Positions 51,600 to 63,060 of a DNA stretch of 64,000 bases are shown one piece after another. A program made the translations under genes and the position numbers. Under the pieces are notes generated by a model. It saw only the letters and a program-made list of their open reading frames with translations. It did not search any database and was not told the DNA's origin. Numbering within the stretch: position 1 is the first letter of the stretch; each line of letters begins with the position of its first letter. The DNA is from Jacaranda mimosifolia (Eukaryota; Streptophyta; Magnoliopsida; Lamiales; Bignoniaceae): positions 30,856,501 through 30,920,500 of the forward strand of contig CM032117.1 in assembly GCA_018894105.1 (NCBI GenBank), in the 5' to 3' direction.

Positions 51600-52873
51600 T
51601 GTCACGCCCCAACTTAGCAATATAACATAATTTTCATACATAAATCAACTTAATAAGAGACTACAACTTCAAAGTTGCTCCTCATCTCTTGAACTTGCTA
51701 ATTCTTCTCCATATGTGAAAATATCAACAAAAAGAGTGAGCTCGAAAGCCCAGCAAGCATTTTACATATATTTAAGATGAAAAATATTCAAAATATCTTT
51801 TAGTTAACTTGACCATGAGACTATAACACCCAAAGTTCGATGGACAAACAACCTCCATATCAAAATTCACAAAGTATTTCAAACTAGTTCATAGCCGGCA
51901 CATTCAAAGATTCGTATCGCTAGAATTTCATGTCATATATCAAAGTATTATAGTCAAAATGGCTATGCAAAACATATTCTCAAATTAAAGATTGTGAAAA
52001 TTTGAAACCTTAAACATATGTAAAACCCTCACCTTGCAAATTCTTATAAAGCGAAGTAGAAACACTCTTCAAGAATCTTCCTCTCCTAATTCTTTCTCCG
52101 ATTCTTTCTCATCCTATTCTAACATTTGTTAACCTCAATAGATATGTACATTTCCACATATTCCCAACATATATAGGTAATTTTGTAACTTACGAATTAA
52201 TTCCCACTATCCCCCAATAATAGACCACTTCACTTATTCTTAAATAAGATGCACCTCTACATATATTTGAATAAATAGGCTATTACTTCATATTCCTCCA
52301 ATATTTCAAGATTAATGCCCACTATCTTCCTTATCCTTAAGGGGTACCCCCCGCCCATATTCCACTTGTAACTTTTGACCATAATTTCAAGAATAAAAGC
52401 CCACAAATTGTCATTACATAATTGAGTTAGTAAATCAATTTATAATTACTTTTTTCTATTATTCTTGGGGAACTACAAACACGCCTCCGTCAAAACGCGA
52501 CGTCCTCGTCGCGATGGACTTGGTTCAAATCTATCACCAAGCATCGGGATTCTAGAGGTGGCCTAAAAACTTACTCACTACTTGATTTGGATGAGATGTC
52601 CACCTTATCATCAATAGTACCAAGGTTTCATAACAATTGCATCAAGTTTCCTTAATAACTCACTTGAGTTCCTTACAAGCCATATACAAGGTGAGGGACT
52701 AGAACTTGTCTTCGCAGAAGATCTAGACCGAGATGATGCTGTACCTACACAAAAGTAACTAGGTGATCAACCGAGAACAATAATAATTCAAGTTGATTAT
52801 TCATCCAACAACTTAGATAGATAAATTAACTTTATCTTTCTGCTTAGGTCTAACCTATTGCTCTGATACCATT
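51600..52873 (-). repeat. Unit 41 monomer
   Basis: LTR 51600-52477 is nearly the same as unit 40's. Internal 52478-52873 is wholly the second subfamily (GATCTAGACC). PBS complement 52859-52871 intact. The polypurine tract is changed (ACACGCCTCC). Confidence 0.9.
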
Positions 52874-54148
52874 TTTCACGCCCCAACTTAGCAAAATAAC
52901 TTAATTTTCATACATAAATCAACTTAAAAAGAGACTACAACTTGAAAGTTGCTCTTTATCTCTTGATCTTGCTAATTCTCCTCCATATGTGAAAATATCA
53001 ACAAAAAGAGTGAACTCGAAAGCCCAGCAAGCATTTTACATATATTTAAGATGCAAAATATTCAAAATATCTTATAGTTAACATGACCATGAGACTATAA
53101 CACCCAAAGTTCGATGGACAAACAACCTCCATATCAAAATTCACACAGTATTTCAAACTAGTTCAGAGCCGGCACATTCAAAGATTCGTATCGCTAGAAT
53201 TTCATGTCATATATCAAAGTATTATAGTCAAAATGGCTATGCAAAACATATTCTCAAATTAAATATTGTGAACATTTGAAACCTTAAACATATGTAAAAA
53301 CCCTCACCTTGCAAATTCTTTATAAAGCGAAGTAGAAAACACTCTTCAAGAATCTTCCTCTCCTAATTCTTTCTCCGATTCTTTCTCATCCTATTGCTAA
53401 CATTTGTTAACCTCAATAGATATGTACATTTCCACATATTCCCAACATATATAGGTAATTTTGTAACTTTACGAATTAATTCCCACTATCCCCCAATAAT
53501 AGACCACTTCACTTATTCTTAAATAAGATGCACCTCTACATATATTGAATAAATAGGCTATTACTTCATATTCCTCCAATATTTCAAGATTAATGCCCAC
53601 TATCTTCCTTATCCTTAAGGGGTACCCCCCCATATTCCCATTGTAACTTTTGACCATAATTTCAAGAATAAAAGTCCACAATTGTCATTACTTAATTGAG
53701 TTAGTAAATCAATTTATAATTATTTTTTTCTTTATTCTTGGGGCATAACAAACACCCCTCCTTCAAAACGCGACGTCCTCGTCGCGATGGACATTGTTCA
53801 AATCCGTTACCAGGCATCGAGATTCTAGAGGTGGCCAAAAAACAGACTCACTACTAGGTTTGGATGCAGATGTCCGCTATATTATCAATAGTACCAAGGT
53901 TTCATAACAATTGCATCAAGTTTCTTAATAACTCACTTGAGTTCCTTACAAGCCATATACAAGGTGAGGGACTAGAACTTTTCTTCGCAGAAGATCTAGA
54001 TCGAGATGATGCTATACCTACACAAAAGTAACTAGGTGATCAACCTAGAACAATAATAATTCAAGTTCGATTATTCATCCAACAACTTAGATAGATAAAT
54101 TAACGTTATCTTTCTGCTTAGGTCCTAACCTATTGCTCTGATACCATT
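52874..54148 (-). repeat. Unit 42 monomer with many single-base indels
   Basis: LTR 52874-53750 starts TTTCACG. Internal 53751-54148 is 398 bp. From about 53290 single bases are gained or lost often (GTAAAAACCC, TTCTTTATAAAG, GAAAACACTC, CTATTGCTAAC, ACTTTACG). PBS complement 54134-54146 intact. Confidence 0.88.
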
Positions 54149-55421
54149 TGTCTCGCCCCAACTTTGCAAAATAACTTAATTTTCATACATAAATCAACTT
54201 AAAAAGGGACTACAACTTGAAAGTTGCTCCTTATCTCATGATCTTGCTAATTCTCCTCCATATGTGAAAATATCAACAAAAAGAGTGAGCTCGAAAGCCC
54301 AGCAAGCATTTTACATATATTTAAGATGCAAAAATATTCAAAAATCTTATAGTTAACATGACCATGAGACTATAACACCCCAAAATTCGTTGGACAGACT
54401 ACCTCCATATCAAAATACACAAAGTATTTCAAACTAGTTTTGAGCTGACACATTCAAAGATTCGTATCACAAGAATTTCATGTGATATATAAAAGTATTA
54501 TAGTCAACATGGCTATGCAAAACATATTTTCAAATTGAAGATTGTGAACATTTCAAACCATAAACATATGTAAAACACTCACCGTGCAAATTCTTATAAA
54601 ACTAGGTAAAAACACTCTTCAAGAATCTTCCCCTCCTAATTCTTTCTCCAATTCTTTCTCTTACTATTCTAACATTTTCTAACCTCACAAGATATGTAAG
54701 TTTCCATATATTCCCAACACATATATAGATAATTTTGTAACTTACAAATTAATTCCCACTATCCCTCACTAATACACCACTTTTCCTGTTCTTAAACAAG
54801 ATGTAACTCTGCATATACTCACACAAATAGGCTATTACTTCATATTCCTCCAGTATTTCAAGAGTAATACCCACTATCTTCCTTATCCTTAAGGGGTACC
54901 CCCTCCATATTCCATTTGTAACTTTTGACCATAATTTCAAGAATAAAAGTCCACAAATTGTCATTACATAATTGAGTCAGTAAATCAATTTATAATTATT
55001 TTTTTCCTTTATTCTTGGGCATAACAAACACCCCTCCTTCAAAACGCGACGTCCTCGTCGCGATGGACATGGTTCAAATCCGTTACCAGGCATCGAGATT
55101 CTAGAGGTGGCCAAAAAACAGACTCACTACTAGGTTTGGATGCAATGTCCGCTATATTATCATAGTACCAAAGGTTTCATAACAATGGCATCAAGTTTCT
55201 TAATAACTCACTTGAGTTCCTTACAAGCCATAGACAAGGTGAGGGACTAGAACTTTTCTTCGCAGAAGATCTAGATCGAGATGATGCTATACCTACACAA
55301 AAGTAACAAGGTGATCAACCTAGAACAATAATAATTCAAATCGATTATTCATCCAACAACTTAGATAGATAAATTAACGTTATCTTTCTGCTTAGGCCTA
55401 ACCTATTGCTCTGATACCATT
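54149..55421 (-). repeat. Unit 43 monomer
   Basis: LTR 54149-55026 starts TGTCTCGCCCC, the first of a run with GTGATATATAAAAG, GAGCTGACAC and TTTTCCTGTTC. Internal 55027-55421 (395 bp); PBS complement 55407-55419 intact; perfect GC hairpin. Confidence 0.9.
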
Positions 55422-56693
55422 TGTCTCGCCCCAACTTTGCAAAATAACTTAATTTTCATACAGAAATCAACTTAAAAAGGGACTACAACTTGAAACTTGC
55501 TCCTTATCTCATGATCTTGCTAATTCTCCTCCATATGTGAAAATATCAACAAAAAGAGTGAGCTCGAAAGCCCAGCAAGCATTTTACATATATTTAAGAT
55601 GCAAAATATTCAAAAATCTTATAGTTAACATGACCATGAGACTATAACACCCAAAATTCGTTGGACAGACTACCTCCATATCAAAATACACAAAGTATTT
55701 CAAACTAGTTTTGAGCTGACACATTCAAAGATTCGTATCACAAGAATTTCATGTGATATATAAAAGTATTATAGTCAACATGGCTATGCAAAACATATTT
55801 TCAAATTGAAGATTGTGAACATTTCAAACCATAAACATATGTAAAACACTCACCGTGCAAATTCTTATAAAACTAGGTAAAAACACTCTTCAAGAATCTT
55901 CCCCTCCTAATTCTTTCTCCAATTCTTTCTCTTACTATTCTAACATTTTCTAACCTCACAAGATATGTAAGTTTCCTTATATTCCCAACACATATATAGA
56001 TAATTTTGTAACTTACAAATTAATTCCCACTATCCCTCACAAATACACCACTTTTCCTGTTCTTAAACAAGATGTAACTCTGCATATACTCACACAAATA
56101 GGCTATTACTTCATATTCCTCCATATTTCAAGAGTAATACCCACTATCTTCCTTATCCTTAAGGGGTACCCCCTCCATATTCCATTTGTAACTTTTGACC
56201 ATAATTTCAAGAATAAAAGTCCACTAATTGTCATTACATAATTGAGTCAGTAAATCAATTTATAATTATTTTTTTCCTTTATTCTTGGGGCATAACAAAC
56301 ACCCCTCCTTCAAAACGCGACGTCCTCGTCGCGATGGACATTGTTCAAATCCGTTACCAGGCATCGAGATTCTAGAGGTGGCCAAAAAACAGACTCACTA
56401 CTAGGTTTGGATGCAATGTCCGCTATATTATCAGTAGTACCAAGGTTTCATAACAATGGCATCAAGTTTCTTTAATAACTCACTTGAGTTCCTTACAAGC
56501 CATAGACAAGGTGAGGGACTAGAACTTTTCTTCGCAGAAGATCTAGATCGAGATGATGCTATACCTACACAAAAGTAACAAGGTGATCAACCTAGAACAA
56601 TAATAATTCAAATCGATTATTCATCCAACAACTTAGATAGATAAATTAACGTTATCTTTCTGCTTAGGCCTAACCTATTGCTCTGATACCATT
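55422..56693 (-). repeat. Unit 44 monomer
   Basis: LTR 55422-56297, internal 56298-56693, PBS complement 56679-56691 intact. Same subtype as unit 43; it shares AACAATGGCATC and AAGTAACAAGG. Confidence 0.9.
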
Positions 56694-57966
56694 TGTCTCG
56701 CCCCAACTTTGCAAAATAACTTAATTTTCATACATAAATCAACTTAAAAAGGGACTACAACTTGAAACTTGCTCCTTATCTCATGATCTTGCTAATTCTC
56801 CTCCATATGTGAAAATATCAACAAAAAGAGTGAGCTCGAAAGCCCAGCAAGCATTTTACATATATTTAAGATGCAAAATATTCAAAAATCTTATAGTTAA
56901 CATGACCATGAGACTATAACACCCAAAATCCGTTGGACAGACTACCTCCATATCAAAATACACAAAGTATTTCAAGCTAGTTTTGAGCTGACACATTCAA
57001 AGATTCGTATCACAAGAATTTCATGTGATATATAAAAGTATTATAGTCAACATGGCTATGCAAAACATATTTTCAAATTGAAGATTGTGAACATTTCGAA
57101 CCATAAACATATGTAAAACACTCACCGTGCAAATTCTTATAAAACTAGGTAAAAACACTCTTCAAGAATCTTCCCCTCCTAATTCTTTCTCCAATTCTTT
57201 CTCTTACTATTCTAACATTTTCTAACCTCACAAGATATGTAAGTTTCCATATATTCCCAACACATATATAGATAATTTTGTAACTTACAAATTAATTCCC
57301 ACTATCCCTCACAAAATACACCACTTTTCCTGTTCTTAAACAAGATGTAACTCTGCATATACTCACACAAATAGGCTATTACTTCATATTCCTCCATATT
57401 TCAAGAGTAATACCCACTATCTTCCTTATCCTTAAGGGGTACCCCCTCCATATTCCATTTGTAACTTTTGACCATAATTTCAAGAATAAAAGTCCACAAA
57501 TTGTCATTACATAATTGAGTCAGTAAATCAATTTATAATTATTTTTTTCCTTTATTCTTGGGGCATAACAAACACCCCTCCTTCAAAACGCGACGTCCTC
57601 GTCGCGATGGACATGGTTCAAATCCGTTACCAGGCATCGAGATTCTAGAGGTGGCCAAAAAACAGACTCACTACTAGGTTTGGATGCAATGTCCGCTATA
57701 TTATCAGTAGTACCAAGGTTTCATAACAATGGCATCAAGTTTCTTTAATAACTCACTTGAGTTCCTTACAAGCCATAGACAAGGTGAGGGACTAGAACTT
57801 TTCTTCGCAGAAGATCTAGATCGAGATGATGCTATACCTACACAAAAGTAACAAGGTGATCAACCTAGAACAATAATAATTCAAATCGATTATTCATCCA
57901 ACAACTTAGATAGATAAATTAACGTTATCTTTCTGCTTAGGCCTAACCTATTGCTCTGATACCATT
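56694..57966 (-). repeat. Unit 45 monomer
   Basis: LTR 56694-57570, internal 57571-57966, PBS complement 57952-57964 intact. Same subtype; private AAATCCGTTGG near 56925 and TTTCGAACC near 57095. Confidence 0.9.
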
Positions 57967-59240
57967 TGTCTCGCCCCAACTTTGCAAAATAACTTAATTT
58001 TCATACATAAATCAACTTAAAAAGGGACTACAACTTGAAACTTGCTCCTTATCTCATGATCTTGCTAATTCTCCTCCATATGTGAAAATATCAACAAAAA
58101 GAGTGAGCTCGAAAGCCCAGCAAGCATTTTACATATATTTAAGATGCAAAATATTCAAAAATCTTATAGTTAACATGACCATGAGACTATAACACCCAAA
58201 ATTCGTTGGACAGACTACCTCCATATCAAAATACACAAAGTATTTCAAACTAGTTTTGAGCTGACACATTCAAAGATTCGTATCACAAGAATTTCATGTG
58301 ATATATAAAAGTATTATAGTCAACATGGCTATGCAAAACATATTTTCAAATTGAATATTGTGAACATTTCAAACCATAAACATATGTAAAACACTCACCG
58401 TGCAAATTCTTATAAAACTAGGTAAAAACACTCTTCAAGAATCTTCCCCTCCTAATTCTTTCTCCAATTCTTTCTCTTACTATTCTAACATTTTCTAACC
58501 TCACAAGATATGTAAGTTTCCATATATTCCCAACATATATATAGGTAATTTTGTAACTTCCAAATTAATTCCCACTATCCCTCAATAATACACCACTTTT
58601 CTTATTATTAAACAAGATGTAACTCTAGCATATACTGCACAAAATAGGCTATTACTTCATATTCCTCCAATATTTCAAGAGTAATACCCACTATCTTCCT
58701 TATCCTTAAGGGGTACCCCCTCCATATTCCATTTGTAACTTTTGACCATAATTTCAAGAATAGAAGTCCACAAATTGTCATTACATAATTGAGTCAGTAA
58801 ATCAATTTATAATTATTTTTTTCCTTTATTCTTGGGGCATAACAAACACCCCTCCTTCAAAACGCGACGTCCTCGTCGCGATGGACATGGTTCAAATCCG
58901 TTACCAGGCATCGAGATTCTAGAGGTGGCCAAAAAACAGACTCACTACTAGGTTTGGATGCAATGTCCGCTATATTATCAGTAGTACCAAGGTTTCATAA
59001 CAATGGCATCAAGTTTCTTTAATAACTCACTTGAGTTCCTTACAAGCCCTAGACAAGGTGAGGGACTAGAACTTTTCTTCGCAGAAGATCTAGATCGAGA
59101 TGATGCTATACCTACACAAAAGTAACAAGGTGATCAACCTAGAACAATAATAATTCAAATCGATTATTCATCCAACAACTTAGATAGATAAATTAACGTT
59201 ATCTTTCTGCTTAGGCCTAACCTATTGCTCTGATACCGTT
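57967..59240 (-). repeat. Unit 46 monomer
   Basis: LTR 57967-58844, internal 58845-59240. PBS complement 59226-59238 ends ACCG, the same change as in the Y units but apparently independent. Private AAGCCCTAGAC near 59045. Last unit of the run. Confidence 0.9.
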
Positions 59241-60513
59241 TGTCTCGCCCCAACTTTGCAAAATAACTTAATTTTCATACATAAATCAACTTAAAAAGGG
59301 ACTACAACTTGAAAGTTGCTCCTTATCTCATGATCTTGCTAATTCTCCTCCATATGTGAAAATATCAACAAAAAGAGTGAGCTCGAAAGCCCAGCAAGCA
59401 TTTTACATATATTTAAGATGCAAAATATTCAAAAATCTTATAGTTAACATGACCATGAGACTATAACACCCAAAATTCGTTGGACAAACTACCTCCATAT
59501 CAAAATACACAAAGTATTTCAAACTAGTTTTGAGCTGACACATTCAAAGATTCGTATCACAAGAATTTCATGTGATATATAAAAGTATTATAGTCAACAT
59601 GGCTATGCAAAACATATTTTCAAATTGAAGATTGTGAACATTTCAAACCATAAACATATGTAAAACACTCACCGTGCAAATTCTTATAAAACAAGGTAAA
59701 AACACTCTTCAAGAATCTTCCCCTCCTAATTCTTTCCCCAATTCTTTCTCTTCCTATTCTAACATTTTCTAACCTCTCAAGATATGTACATTTCCATATA
59801 TTCCCAACATATATATAGGTAATTTTGTAACTTCCAAATTAATTCCCACTATCCCTCAATAATACACCACTTTTCTTATTATTAAACAAGATGCACCGCT
59901 ATATATACTTGCACAAATAGGCTATTACTTCATATTCCTCCAATATTTCAAGAGTAATACCCACTATCTTCCTTATCCTTAAGGGGTACTGCCTCCATAT
60001 TCCACTTGTAACTTGTGACCATAATTTCATGAATAAAAGTCCACTAATTGTCGTTACTTAATTGAGTTAGTAAATCAATTTATAATTACTTTTTTCTATT
60101 ATTCTTGGGGCATTACAAACACCCCACCTTCAAAACTCGACGTCCTCGTCGCGATGGACTTGGTTCAAATCCGTCACCAGGCATCGGGATTCTAGAGGTG
60201 GCTTAAAAACTAACTCACTACCAGATTAGGATGAGATGTCCACCATATCATCAATAGTACTAGGGTTTCATAACAATTGCTTCAAGTTTCCTTAATAACT
60301 CACTTGAGTTCCTTACAAGCCATAGACAAGGTGAGGGACTAGAACTTGTCTTCGCTGAAGATCTAGATTGAGATGATGCTATACCTACACAAAAGTAAAA
60401 AGGTGATCAGCCTAGAACAATTATAATTCAAGTCGATTATTCATCCAACAACTTAGATAGATAAATTAACCTTATCTTTCGGCTTAGGTATAACATATTG
60501 CTCTGATACCATT
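59241..60513 (-). repeat. Unit 47 monomer, hybrid
   Basis: LTR 59241-60117 begins like unit 46 (TGTCTCG, GTGATATATA) and ends like unit 49 (GGGGTACTGCC, ACTTGTGACC, TGTCGTTAC). Internal 60118-60513 is of a fourth type (ACTACCAGATTAGG); PBS complement 60499-60511 intact. Confidence 0.9.
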
Positions 60514-61785
60514 TGTCACACCCCAACTTAGCAAAATAACATAATTTTCATACATATATCAACTTAAAAAGATACTACAACTTGAAAGTTGCTCCTTATC
60601 TCTTGATTTTGCAAATTCTCCTCCATATGTGAAAATATCAACAAAAAGAGTGAGCTCGAAAGCCCAGCAAGCATTTTACATATATTTAAGATGCAAAATA
60701 TTCAAAATATCTTATAGTTAACATGACCATGAGACTATAACACCCAAAATTCGATGGACAAACTACCTCCATATCAAAATAAACAAAGTATTTCAAACTA
60801 GTTTTGAGCCGGCACATTCAAAGATTTCTATCGCTAGAATTTCATGTCATATATCAAAGTATTATAGTCAACATGGCTATGCAAAACATATTCTCAAATT
60901 AAAGATTGTGAACATTTGAAATCTTAAACATATGTAAAACACTCACCTTGGAAATTCTTATAAAGCTAAGTAGAAACACTCTTCAAGAATCTTCCTCTCC
61001 TAATTCTTTCTACAATACTTTCTCATCCTATTCTAACATTTTTTAACCTCAATAGATATGTACATTTCCACATATTCCCAACATATATAGGTAATTTTGT
61101 AACTTACAAATTAATTCCCACTATTCCTCCATTATACATCACTTTTCTTATTCTTAAATAAGATGCACCTCTGCACATATTTGACTAAATAGGCTATTAC
61201 TTCATATTCCTCCAATATTTCAAGTTTAATACCCACTATCTTCCTTATCCTTAAGGGCTACTGCCTTTATATTCCATTTGTAACTTTTGACCATAATTTC
61301 AAGAATAAAAGTCCACTAATTGTCATTACATAATTGAGTTAGTAAATCAATTTATAATTATTTTTTTCCTTTATTCTTGGGGCATTACAAACACCCCTCC
61401 TTCAAAACGCGACGTCCTCGTCACGATGGACGTGGTTCAAATCCGTTACCAGGCATTGAGATTCTAGAGCTGGCCCAAAAACAGACTCACTACTAGGTTT
61501 GGATGCAATGTCCGGTATATTATCAATAGTACCAAGGTTTCATAACAATGGCATCAAGTTTTCATAATAACTCACTTGAGTTCCTTACAAGCCATAGACA
61601 AGGTGAGGGACTAGAACTTGTCTGCACAGAATATCTAGATCGAGATGATGCTATACCTACACAAAAGTAATAAGGTGATCGACCTAGAACAATAATAATT
61701 CAAATCGATTATTCATCCAACAACTTAGATAGATAAATTAACGTTATCTTTCTGCTTAGGCCTAACCTATTGCTCTGATACCATT
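60514..61785 (-). repeat. Unit 48 monomer
   Basis: LTR 60514-61389 starts TGTCACACCCC. Internal 61390-61785, PBS complement 61771-61783 intact. The LTR matches unit 50 at an offset of 2,547 bp and has lost the KpnI palindrome (AAGGGCTACTGCC). Confidence 0.9.
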
Positions 61786-63060
61786 TGTCTCACCCCAACT
61801 TTGCAAAATAACATAATTTTCATACATAAATCAACTTAAAAAGAGACTACAACTTGAAAGTTGCTCCTTATCTCATGATTTTCCTAATTCTCCTCCGTAT
61901 GTGAAAATATCAACAAAAAGAGTGAGCTCGAAAGCCCAGCAAGCATTTTACATATATTTAAGATGCAAAATATTCAAAATATCTTATAATTAACATGACC
62001 ACTGGGACTATAATACCCAAAGTCCGGTGGAGAAACCACCGCTATATCAAATGTCACAAAGTATTTCAAACTAGCTTTGAGCCGGCACATTCAAAGATTC
62101 GTATCGCACGAATTTCATGTCATATATAAAAGTATTATAGTCAACATGGCTATGCAAAACATATTCTCAAATTGAAGATTGTGAACATTTCAAACCATAA
62201 ACATATGTAAAACACTCACCGTGCAAATTCTTATATAACTAAGTAAAAACACTCTTCAAGAATCTTCCCCTCCTAATTCTTTCCCCAATTCTTTCTCTTC
62301 CTATTCTAACATTTTCTAACCTCTCAAGATATGTACATTTCCATATATTCCCAACATATATATAGGTAATTTTGTAACTTTCAAATTAATTCCCACTATC
62401 CCTCAATAATACACCACTTTTCTTATTCTTCAACAAGATAAAACTCTACATATACTTGCACAAATAGGCTATTACTTCATATTCCTCCAATATTTCAAGA
62501 GTAATACCCACTATCTTCCTTATCCTTAAGGGGCACTGCCTCCATATTCCACTTGTAACTTGTGACCATAATTTCATGAATAAAAGTCCACTAATTGTCG
62601 TTACTTAATTGAGTTAGTAAATCAATTTATAATTACTTTTTTCTAATATTCTTGGGGCATTACAAACACCCCTCCTTAAAAACGCGACGTCCTCGTCGCG
62701 ATGGACTTGGTTCAAATCCGTCACCAGGCATCGGGATTCTAGAGGTGGCTTAAAAACTAACTCACTACCAGATTAGGACGAGATGTCCACCATATCATCA
62801 ATATTACTAGGGTTTCATAACAATTGCTTCAAGTTTCCTTAATAACTCACTTGAGTTCCTTACAAGCCATAGACAAGGTGAGGGACTAGAACTTGTCTTC
62901 GCTGAAGATCTAGATCGAGATGATGCTATACCTACACAAAAGTAAAAAGGTGATCAGCCTAGATCAATTATAATTCAAGTCGATTATTCATCCAACAACT
63001 TAGATAGATAAATTAACCTTATCTTTCGGCTTAGGTATAACATATTGCTCTGATACCATT
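61786..63060 (-). repeat. Unit 49 monomer
   Basis: LTR 61786-62664 starts TGTCTCACC. Internal 62665-63060 has a perfect GC hairpin; PBS complement 63046-63058 intact. Its second half matches unit 47 at about 2,545 bp. Confidence 0.9.
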
